In this document: positions 35,762-43,135 of the stretch, piece after piece
Position numbering within the stretch: the first letter of the stretch is position 1
Layout of the letters: every line of letters begins with the position of its first letter
Notes under the pieces: model-generated
Databases searched by the model: none
What the model saw: only the letters and a program-made list of their open reading frames with translations
Told to the model about the DNA's origin: nothing
Source: Flavobacterium luminosum
GTDB lineage: Bacteria > Bacteroidota > Bacteroidia > Flavobacteriales > Flavobacteriaceae
Assembly (NCBI RefSeq): GCF_023635005.1
Contig: NZ_JAMLJM010000006.1
Coordinates: 62,001-126,000 of the forward strand
Direction: 5' to 3'
Length of the DNA stretch: 64,000 bases
Translations under genes and position numbers: made by a program

Positions 35762-36079
35762 GAGGAGAAATAAATTATTTGCTAAGATAAGAAGAGATAT
35801 TCATTATCGAAATTATTAAGCTACAAAAGCGAAAATTATACCATTTCTATTGATTCAATATTTTCTGGAATGAATCTTTACGATTTAATAATCAAGAATT
35901 ACTCTCGTTTGGTTATCATTTTTCAGATGAAAATTATGGTTTATTTTAACTAAGTTCGAGAGGTCTTAATTTTGAACAAAAACACTTTTATTGTGTTTTA
36001 TATAAATTTTTAAAATAATAATTATGTTTATTGAAAAAAAATAATGGTATAATTATATATAATATATTTTATTTATGTA
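35762..36079. other. intergenic region, possible decayed coding remnant
   Basis: No intact gene is seen in this 318-nt stretch. One frame (about 35840-36010) reads WNESLRFNNQELLSFGYHF with two in-frame stops and no usable start; it could be a decayed gene or chance. The stretch is AT-rich and ends at the promoter of the zinc-ribbon regulator. Confidence 0.4.
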
Positions 36080-36087
36080 TATATTTG
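36080..36087 (+). promoter_or_regulatory. -7 box for the zinc-ribbon/HTH regulator
   Basis: TATATTTG lies 33 nt before the ATG at 36121 and inside an imperfect 12-bp direct repeat (36077-36088 and 36096-36107). It also rules out the longer frame starting at 36031. Confidence 0.6.
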
Positions 36088-36120
36088 CTAAATAAGTATA
36101 TTTATGCAAAAATTATATAT

Positions 36121-36540
36121 ATGGAAATTCCAGCATGCCCTAAATGTCAAAGTATAAATATTGTAAAGAGCGGTATTATCAAAGAAAGACAACGTTATTT
36201 ATGTAAATCGTGTCATTATTTTTTTACCGTCAACAAAATAGGAAAAAAAATAGACGATTATTATGTTACTAAAGCATTACAATTGTATCTAGAAGGCCTT
36301 AGTTACAGAGAAATAGAGCGAATTATTGGTGTTTCACATGTTTCTATTAGTAACTGGGTAAAAGAATTTAAAATAAAGAAACCGCCTCACCCAAATTACC
36401 ATCCCACCTATAAAATTTTTAACCACACAGAACTTTTAGAGTATCTTAAAAATAAAGACAAATTATCTGGAGCCGGCATGATTATTACAGAACTAGGGGA
36501 TAAGTTTATGATGATAAAATGGGAACGATTTAAAGACTAA
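36121..36540 (+). CDS. IS1-InsA-like zinc-ribbon/HTH DNA-binding protein (putative domesticated regulator)
   Basis: A 139-residue protein with an N-terminal zinc ribbon, CPKC (residues 6-9) and CKSC (about 28-31), like the InsA part of IS1-type transposases. A helix-turn-helix follows (about 55-80: LSYREIERIIGVSHVSISNW). The last 45 residues contain FNHTELLEYLKNKDKLSGAG and a short β-rich tail. No DDE catalytic domain, second frame or terminal inverted repeats are present, so this is a stand-alone DNA-binding protein rather than a transposase. It sits immediately upstream of the acetate/propionate island and probably regulates it (inference). Confidence 0.75.
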   Translation: MEIPACPKCQSINIVKSGIIKERQRYLCKSCHYFFTVNKIGKKIDDYYVTKALQLYLEGLSYREIERIIGVSHVSISNWVKEFKIKKPPHPNYHPTYKIFNHTELLEYLKNKDKLSGAGMIITELGDKFMMIKWERFKD

Positions 36541-36631
36541 CTATATACTTTACAGAACTATATATTAAAAAAATACTAATTCATTTCTATTTAAGAATAT
36601 TGTAACAACAAAAACAACAAAATACTTAAAT

Positions 36632-38011
36632 ATGAAAAGAATTCGATTAACAGTTTCCGCCTTACTATTTTCTTTGTGCGGAATGGCACAGGGTTCTACA
36701 GATTATGGTTCAGGTTTAAAATTTAATCTGAATGAAGATGGTTCAAAATACATGCGTTTTATTGCATGGAACCAGATTTGGTTTAGATCTTCCCAAATGA
36801 ACCCCGGAACCATGATTGCAGACGAAGCTGCAACTACTAATACTGATATAGCTAACCGAAGACTTCGTCTTTTAGCCTATGCTCAAATTTCTAAGCGTTA
36901 CATGATTGTCACCCATTTTGGGATTAATAACCAGACTTTTTCAAATGGTGGTGTTAATGGATCTTCTGGAACTGGAGGTTATGGCGCTGGAAAAAAACCT
37001 GGAATGTTTTTCCATGATGCTTGGAATGAATATGCTGTAGTACTACCTCAAGCAGATAAAAAATTCAGTATGAGCATCGGAGGTGGATTACACTATTACA
37101 TGGGGTTATCAAGAATGACGATGGCTTCTACCTTAAATTTTTTAACTATTGATGCCCCAATATTCAACTGGCCTTTGATTGATAATGCCGATCAATTTGC
37201 ACGTCAAATAGGTCTTTTTAGTAAAGGAAAATACGGCAAGTTAGAATATCGTTTCAGTTTGAATAAACCTTTTGCTACCAATTTAACACCTGTAAATGTT
37301 ACAGACCCAAACAATGCAGTTGCCGTAGACAATAGCGGGAATACAAAATGGTCTAAAGCAGGTTACCTAGAATATCAATTCTTAGATCAAGAATCCAATT
37401 TATTGCCTTATAAAGTAGGAACTTATTTAGGTACCAAGAAAATATTTAATCTAGGAGCTGGTTTTTATACAGCCGCTGATGCTACTAGAACTTCAGTGAA
37501 TGGAACTGTAGATAAACACGATATGAAGTTGTTTGCTGCGGATGCGTTTTTAGATCTTCCTATCGGCGAAGTATCCAAAAAAATGGCTATTTCGGCTTAC
37601 AGTGTATTTTATAATTATGATTTCGGTCCTAACTATTTGAGAAACATTGGAATTATGAATGTAGGAATAGCTAATCCTTCATTCACAGGGAATCGTGCTT
37701 TGGCCGGTGTAGGAAATACACAACCCATGATTGGTACAGGATCAATTTGGTATACACAAGCTGGCTTTTTATTACCTACTAAAGCAGAAAAGCCAAAGTT
37801 AAGAGTACAGCCTTACGGATCTTACACTCACAAAGATTTTGAAGCATTGGACAAAGCAAGTTCTCAATTTGATTTAGGAGCTAACTTTTTCCTTGATGGG
37901 CATCACGCCAAAATTACTACTCAGTATTCTACTAGACCTATCTACACAGCAACCGACAAAATTGATGGTTCTAAAGGAGAATTCTTAGTGCAATTACAAA
38001 TTTATTTATAA
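36632..38011 (+). CDS. outer-membrane porin
   Basis: A 459-residue β-barrel protein with a signal peptide ending near MAQG. The rest is rich in alternating polar/aromatic strands and Gly/Asn loops, without a plug domain. It resembles porin family proteins found next to short-chain organic acid transporters. It ends in the aromatic terminal strand FLVQLQIYL. The inner-membrane MHS transporter gene starts 21 nt downstream, so the pair probably brings an organic acid across both membranes (inference). Confidence 0.75.
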   Translation: MKRIRLTVSALLFSLCGMAQGSTDYGSGLKFNLNEDGSKYMRFIAWNQIWFRSSQMNPGTMIADEAATTNTDIANRRLRLLAYAQISKRYMIVTHFGINNQTFSNGGVNGSSGTGGYGAGKKPGMFFHDAWNEYAVVLPQADKKFSMSIGGGLHYYMGLSRMTMASTLNFLTIDAPIFNWPLIDNADQFARQIGLFSKGKYGKLEYRFSLNKPFATNLTPVNVTDPNNAVAVDNSGNTKWSKAGYLEYQFLDQESNLLPYKVGTYLGTKKIFNLGAGFYTAADATRTSVNGTVDKHDMKLFAADAFLDLPIGEVSKKMAISAYSVFYNYDFGPNYLRNIGIMNVGIANPSFTGNRALAGVGNTQPMIGTGSIWYTQAGFLLPTKAEKPKLRVQPYGSYTHKDFEALDKASSQFDLGANFFLDGHHAKITTQYSTRPIYTATDKIDGSKGEFLVQLQIYL

Positions 38012-38031
38012 AACCAAAAACTATATTCAAT

Positions 38032-39570
38032 ATGAGCAATTCATCAAAAAAAGGAATTTGGAAAGTTATTTCAGCTTCCTCAATGGGTACCATGATCGAG
38101 TGGTATGATTTTTACATCTTCGGTAGTTTAGCCGTAGTATTATCAACTAAATTTTTCCCTTCAGATAATCCTACCGCAGCATTTTTGTCAACCTTGGCAA
38201 CTTTCGCAGCTGGTTTTGTGGTTCGTCCTTTTGGTGCTCTCTTCTTTGGACGATTAGGAGATTTGATTGGAAGAAAGTATACTTTTATGGTTACTTTACT
38301 GCTTATGGGAGGCGCAACTTTTGTAATAGGTTGTATACCTAGTTATGAAACCATTGGTTTTTTAGCACCTGTTTTGGTTTTAATTCTTAGATTATTGCAA
38401 GGTTTAGCACTTGGTGGAGAATATGGAGGTGCCGCTACTTATGTAGCAGAACATGCTCCCAAAGGAGAAAGAGGGTATTGGACTGCTTGGATTCAGACCA
38501 CTGCAACCGTAGGATTATTTGTTTCATTAGCGGTTATATTATTAACAAAATCATTATTGAGTAAAGAAGATTTTGATGCTTGGGGATGGAGAGTTCCGTT
38601 CTGGGTATCTATTTTAATGGTTTATGTATCTGTATTGATTCGAAAAAATATGCATGAATCACCAGAGTTTGCAAAAGCAAAAGCTGAAGGTAAAACGGCT
38701 ACTAATCCACTAAAAGAAAGTTTTGGAAATAAATACAACCTAAAATTTGTTTTGTTAGCATTGTTCGGAGCTACTATGGGACAAGGTGTGGTATGGTATA
38801 CAGGGCAATTTTATGCTATGAACTTCTTGAAAACGGTTCAGATGATTGATGCTTCTCAAGTTGAAATGTTGTTAGGAATTGCTTTAGTGCTAGGTACGCC
38901 ATTCTTTATTGTATTCGGTTGGTTGAGTGATAAAATTGGTAGAAAAAACATCATGATGGCCGGTATGTTATTTGCCATTGTATTGTACAGACCAATCTAC
39001 AAAAAAATGTATGAAACTACCGATTTGACTTTAAAAACAGAAGTAGCTGAAAAAACAAAAGTAGTAGCTTCTGCGAAAGTTATATCAGAAACTAAAATGG
39101 ATTCAGTATATACTACTACTAGAGAGTTTACAGACGGTACAGTTTCAGAAGAAGTTAAAACCGTTCATTTAGAAAACGGAAAAGTAGTATTGGATGATAA
39201 AGGAAAAGAAAAAATAGAAACCGCAGTATCCAAAAAAATTAACAATGCCGACACTATTATGTTAGTCTTTTTAATTTTTGTTCAGGTAATTTTTGTTACT
39301 ATGGTTTATGGTCCTATTGCTGCTTTCTTGGTTGAAATGTTCCCTGTAAAAATCAGATATACTTCGATGTCTCTTCCTTATCACGTGGGGAACGGAATCT
39401 TCGGAGGACTATTGCCTGCTATTTCTACCTATTTTGTGACCAATGCGAAAGAAGCTGGAAATCCAGAATTTTACCTTGAAGGATTGTGGTATCCAATTAT
39501 CATTGCTGCTGTATCTTTCGTCATCGGAATGATTTATATTGATAGAAAAATTAATACTTTACACGAATAA
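38032..39570 (+). CDS. MHS-family MFS transporter with a large hydrophilic insert
   Basis: A 512-residue metabolite:H+ symporter-type major facilitator related to ProP/ShiA. It begins SMGTMIEWYDFYIFG (about 17-31) and has the loop signature GRLGDLIGRKYTFM and LALGGEYGGAATYVAEHAP. Residues about 320-405 are an inserted charged segment between helices in the second half (YRPIYKKMYETTD to AVSKKINNADT), rich in Lys, Glu, Thr and Val, that splits the usual loop. It lies between the porin and DUF6814 genes. A C3-C2 carboxylate substrate is inferred from the downstream synthetases. Confidence 0.83.
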   Translation: MSNSSKKGIWKVISASSMGTMIEWYDFYIFGSLAVVLSTKFFPSDNPTAAFLSTLATFAAGFVVRPFGALFFGRLGDLIGRKYTFMVTLLLMGGATFVIGCIPSYETIGFLAPVLVLILRLLQGLALGGEYGGAATYVAEHAPKGERGYWTAWIQTTATVGLFVSLAVILLTKSLLSKEDFDAWGWRVPFWVSILMVYVSVLIRKNMHESPEFAKAKAEGKTATNPLKESFGNKYNLKFVLLALFGATMGQGVVWYTGQFYAMNFLKTVQMIDASQVEMLLGIALVLGTPFFIVFGWLSDKIGRKNIMMAGMLFAIVLYRPIYKKMYETTDLTLKTEVAEKTKVVASAKVISETKMDSVYTTTREFTDGTVSEEVKTVHLENGKVVLDDKGKEKIETAVSKKINNADTIMLVFLIFVQVIFVTMVYGPIAAFLVEMFPVKIRYTSMSLPYHVGNGIFGGLLPAISTYFVTNAKEAGNPEFYLEGLWYPIIIAAVSFVIGMIYIDRKINTLHE

Positions 39571-39581
39571 ATTAAGATATT

Positions 39582-39797
39582 ATGAACGCATTAAAAAAAT
39601 ATTTAGGAGTAGTATGGATTCTATTGGCAGTAGCCGTAGCCTACTATAGCATTGGAATTTTCGGTAGTAAATTAACTTCAGGAAAGCAAGACGATTTAGT
39701 TTTCGGAATCATCATTTTCTTTATTTTGTTACCTTTAATTGTTACAGGTTTGGCTATTTTTGGTTATTACGCCTTGACTAACGAATATGACGATTAA
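39582..39797 (+). CDS. DUF6814 family small membrane protein
   Basis: A 71-residue protein with two hydrophobic helices (about 8-28 and 42-64), joined by a short polar loop and ending in TNEYDD. It starts 12 nt after the MHS transporter gene and looks like a DUF6814 protein, a family that accompanies MFS transporters in Bacteroidota. A role as a small accessory subunit is inferred from position only. Confidence 0.7.
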   Translation: MNALKKYLGVVWILLAVAVAYYSIGIFGSKLTSGKQDDLVFGIIIFFILLPLIVTGLAIFGYYALTNEYDD

Positions 39798-39813
39798 TTC
39801 AAAATAAAATAGT

Positions 39814-39851
39814 AATTTTAAAGCTCTTGTGTGTTCAAGGGCTTTAAAATT
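39814..39851 (+). other. near-perfect intra-operon stem-loop
   Basis: A 16-bp stem (39814-39829 with 39836-39851, one G-U pair) closes a 6-nt loop TGTGTT. No proper T run follows on the plus strand, so it is more likely an mRNA stabiliser, processing site or weak terminator than a full terminator. It separates the porin-transporter genes from the signalling genes. Confidence 0.55.
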
Positions 39852-39871
39852 TTAAAAAAATATTTAATTTG

Positions 39872-40066
39872 ATGAAAAAAAGACACCAACAAAAACTCGT
39901 TGTATTGTCCGTTTTACTTTTTATAGGTTTAAACATACCAATAGTGTTATTGTTTAGCAATATGACTTCGGTTTTTGGGTTTCCTTTAATTTATGTGTAC
40001 ATTTTTGGGATTTGGATTTTGTCTGTAATGGTTTCATTTATAATCCTAAAACGATATTATGAATAG
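39872..40066 (+). CDS. small two-helix membrane protein preceding the SSF-kinase
   Basis: A 64-residue protein with two membrane helices (about 9-30 and 36-60) and a basic N-terminus. I start at the ATG at 39872; a TTG one codon earlier is also open. Its end overlaps the next start by 8 nt. By position it is analogous to YjcH (DUF485), the small partner of the acetate permease ActP, but I see no DUF485 signature. Function is inferred from position. Confidence 0.65.
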   Translation: MKKRHQQKLVVLSVLLFIGLNIPIVLLFSNMTSVFGFPLIYVYIFGIWILSVMVSFIILKRYYE

Positions 40067-42761
40067 CTTTTTACTCATAATCATTTTATTGATTTATGTA
40101 GGTTTTCTTTTTTTTATAGCGCATTGGGCAGAGAAGAAAGCCAATCATAAATGGAGCAATAATCCTTATATTTATTCACTTTCTTTGGCCGTTTATTGTA
40201 CTGCTTGGACCTATTATGGAAGTATTGGGATGGCAGCTAATTCAGGTTTAAATTATTTACCAATATACTTAGGGCCTATTATTGCAATTCCGGCTTGGAT
40301 TATTGTTTTACGAAAGGTGATAAAAATTTCCAAATTAAATAATGTCTCCAGCTTAGCTGATTTTATCTCATTACGTCACGGGAATAGTAGATTCTTGGGA
40401 GCTATAGTAACCGTTGTATGTTTAATAGGAGTAATTCCTTATATTTCCTTACAACTTAAAGCAATTTCCGAAACTTTTCACATTGTAAGCCAAACCGAAA
40501 CTAACGATAATGTTTTTCAAGATTCTACAACTTACGTTGCCTTTGCTTTAGCCATATTTGCGTCGTATTATGGTTCTAGATATGTAGATGCTTCTCAAAA
40601 ACGAAGAGGAGTTATAACCGCGGTAGCAATAGAAAGTATCCTTAAACTGGTTTTTTTTATTTTTATCGGTGTTTATGTTACTTTTTTTGTTTTTGATGGA
40701 TTTGATGATATATATCTTCAAGCTTCAAAATTGCCTTACTTTGAAGAAAGAAATACCTTAGGAGGTTTAACTCAAGGAATGAATTGGTATTTTCTAATCG
40801 TTCTTTCTTTGTTTGCTATCTTTTTGTTACCTAGACAATTTCAGGTTTCAGTCGTAGAAAATAATAGAGAACACCATCTTAAAACAGCTATTTGGGTATT
40901 TCCACTGTACTTGTTGTTGTTTAACTTTTTTGTGTATCCGATTGCATGGGGAGGGAACGTACTTTTTAAAGGTCAAGAGGTAAATGCCGATATGTATTCG
41001 ATTATTATACCACAATTTTTTAATAATCAGTTTTTAGCAGTAATCGTTTTTTTAGGAGGATTTTCAGCTGCGATTTCGATGATTGTTGTTTCTTCAATCG
41101 CATTATCTACAATGTTAAGTAACAATATATTAATACCTTACACTTACTTAGGTAAACTAAAGATTCAAAATCAAGTTGATAATAACAAAAGAATTATCAA
41201 CATCCGAAAAGTGAGTATTTTTATCTTAATTATCACGGCCTATTTTATCTATCGCTATTTTGTTTTAGACTACAGTTTAGTATCAATTGGATTAATTTCT
41301 TTTGTGGTTATAGCACAATTAGCTCCTGCATTTTTCGGTTCTTTATTTTGGAGAAGAGGATCTTTGAAAGGAGCAGTTGCAGGAATCCTTGTGGGTTTGT
41401 TTTTCTGTTTTTATACGTTGTTATTTCCCTACGCCCTAGGAATTTCTTCCTCCTCTAATACATTCATTACTGAAGGCTTATGGGGGCTAGAGTTGCTAAA
41501 ACCATTTCAATTGTTTGGCTTAGATTATCTGCAACCTGTACCGCATGCATTTTTCTGGAGTTTACTGTTTAATACATTAATTTATTTTGCAGTTTCGGTT
41601 AGTTTTAAAGGAAATTATCGAGAAAGAAATTATGCAGAAATGTTCATCGATATTGATAAATATAGTACCAATCACGAAAATGCTTTTGTATGGAGAGGAA
41701 CAGCCTATATTAGTGATATCGAAAAAGTATTAATCAAATTTTTAGGTGAAGAAAGAACCCGAAGAGCTTTATCAATCTTCAATTTAAAATACAACATAAA
41801 TCAAACTTCGGACATGGCCGATGCCCGATTAATCAAATTTGCTGAAAATTTACTTACGGGTCACATTGGAACTGCTTCAGCGAAAATTTTAATTTCTAGC
41901 GTTGTAAAAGAAGAAAAAATTTCTTTGACCGAAGTTTTACAAATTTTGGAAGAATCAAACGAAAATATCCTGATCAATAAAAAACTGACAGAAACTTCAA
42001 ACGAACTTAAAAAAATTACCGAAAAATTACAGGAAGCTAATGATACTTTGGTGGTAAAAGACAAACAAAAAGACGAATTTTTAGACACGGTAACTCACGA
42101 ATTACGAACTCCCATTACCGCAATCAGGGCAGCTAGTGAAATTTTATATGACGATGAAGACATCCCGAACGAATTGCGCAAACAGTTTCTACAAAATATT
42201 ATTTCTGAATCCGATCGTTTGAATAGATTGATTGATAAAATTTTAGATTTAGAAAAATTTGAAACAGGAAAGCAAAAATTATATTTTGTAAAAAATGATA
42301 TCATTGCCACAATTTATCAAACGATAGAACCTTTACAACAACTCATAAAAAATAAAAACATTACGGTTTTTTTAGAAAATAGTAAAAGTGTTTATGCTTG
42401 CTATGATGAAGACCGTATTATACAGGTAATTACAAATCTTCTATCCAATGCAATTAAATTTTGTCCTGAAAAAGAAGGACTAATTACGATTAAAGTAAAA
42501 GATAAAGAGGATTATATTTTAGTTTCAGTAGAAGACAACGGAAAGGGAATCAATAAAAATGAAAATGAAGCTATTTTTGATAAATTTTACCAATCTTTTA
42601 ATCAAAATATAAAAAAACCAGTAGGAAGTGGGTTAGGCTTAGCCATTTGTAGGCAAATTATAGAACACCACGGCGGTAAAATTTGGGTCGAAAATATTGA
42701 AAATAGTGGCGCTTGTTTTTATTTCACTTTACCTAAAAACAAACAAATAAATGCAATTTAA
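40059..42761 (+). CDS. sodium/solute symporter-histidine kinase fusion (CrbS/CbrA-like sensor)
   Basis: A 900-residue sensor. The N-terminal 515 residues form a sodium:solute symporter (SLC5/SSF) domain with about 13 hydrophobic helices, beginning in LIYVGFLFFIAHWAEKKAN. A linker region (about 520-640) leads to a coiled coil. The kinase has the H-box FLDTVTHELRTPITAIRAA (His about 679) and a HATPase domain with the N-box VITNLLSNAIKF and the G-box GSGLGLAICRQIIEHHGG. SLC5-kinase fusions such as CrbS, MxtR and CbrA sense acetate or amino acids. Downstream neighbours point to acetate/propionate. Confidence 0.9.
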   Translation: MNSFLLIIILLIYVGFLFFIAHWAEKKANHKWSNNPYIYSLSLAVYCTAWTYYGSIGMAANSGLNYLPIYLGPIIAIPAWIIVLRKVIKISKLNNVSSLADFISLRHGNSRFLGAIVTVVCLIGVIPYISLQLKAISETFHIVSQTETNDNVFQDSTTYVAFALAIFASYYGSRYVDASQKRRGVITAVAIESILKLVFFIFIGVYVTFFVFDGFDDIYLQASKLPYFEERNTLGGLTQGMNWYFLIVLSLFAIFLLPRQFQVSVVENNREHHLKTAIWVFPLYLLLFNFFVYPIAWGGNVLFKGQEVNADMYSIIIPQFFNNQFLAVIVFLGGFSAAISMIVVSSIALSTMLSNNILIPYTYLGKLKIQNQVDNNKRIINIRKVSIFILIITAYFIYRYFVLDYSLVSIGLISFVVIAQLAPAFFGSLFWRRGSLKGAVAGILVGLFFCFYTLLFPYALGISSSSNTFITEGLWGLELLKPFQLFGLDYLQPVPHAFFWSLLFNTLIYFAVSVSFKGNYRERNYAEMFIDIDKYSTNHENAFVWRGTAYISDIEKVLIKFLGEERTRRALSIFNLKYNINQTSDMADARLIKFAENLLTGHIGTASAKILISSVVKEEKISLTEVLQILEESNENILINKKLTETSNELKKITEKLQEANDTLVVKDKQKDEFLDTVTHELRTPITAIRAASEILYDDEDIPNELRKQFLQNIISESDRLNRLIDKILDLEKFETGKQKLYFVKNDIIATIYQTIEPLQQLIKNKNITVFLENSKSVYACYDEDRIIQVITNLLSNAIKFCPEKEGLITIKVKDKEDYILVSVEDNGKGINKNENEAIFDKFYQSFNQNIKKPVGSGLGLAICRQIIEHHGGKIWVENIENSGACFYFTLPKNKQINAI

Positions 42762-42766
42762 AAATA

Positions 42767-43132
42767 ATGAAAAAAATATTAATAGTAGACGATGAACCGA
42801 ATATCATTATGGCTTTAGAATATACTTTTAAAAAAAATAATTACGAAGTTTTTATTGCCAGAGATGGTCAGGAAGCTTTAGATATTTTACAAAATGAAAC
42901 TCCTGACGCTATCATTTTAGATATTATGATGCCTAATGTAGATGGATATGCTACCATTGCTGAAATCAAATTGAATGAAAAACTTAATCATTGTAAAATA
43001 CTTTTTTTATCTGCAAAAAATAAAGAAGAACATATTGAAAAAGGAATGAGTTTGGGTGCTAATGCCTATATGACCAAACCTTTTTCAACCAAAAAACTAG
43101 TAGAAAAAATTGAAGAACTTATAACTACATAA
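42767..43132 (+). CDS. single-domain response regulator (REC only)
   Basis: A 121-residue receiver. The acidic pocket is D8-D9 and the phosphoacceptor is D52 in ILDIMMPNVDGY; the conserved Ser (FLSAK) and Lys (TKPFS) are present. It ends right after the receiver, without a DNA-binding or enzymatic output domain, unlike CrbR/ErdR (LuxR-type HTH). It starts 5 nt after the kinase gene and is certainly its partner. How it signals to transcription is open; the small zinc-ribbon protein upstream is one candidate. Confidence 0.9.
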   Translation: MKKILIVDDEPNIIMALEYTFKKNNYEVFIARDGQEALDILQNETPDAIILDIMMPNVDGYATIAEIKLNEKLNHCKILFLSAKNKEEHIEKGMSLGANAYMTKPFSTKKLVEKIEELITT

Positions 43133-43135
43133 ATT

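Noticed and set aside
35870..35953. 27-codon frame MNLYDLIIKNYSRLVIIFQM on the plus strand
   Set aside because: It has no promoter box or recognisable domain, AT-rich composition explains it, and a different frame of the same stretch looks more protein-like.
36031..36120. N-terminal extension of the zinc-ribbon gene from an upstream start
   Set aside because: The promoter box at 36080-36087 would lie inside it, the extension is low-complexity Ile/Tyr/Asn/Lys sequence, and the domain begins at the ATG at 36121.
36121..36540. Active insertion sequence of the IS1 type
   Set aside because: No catalytic DDE domain, no second reading frame, and no terminal inverted repeats or target-site duplication could be found around it.
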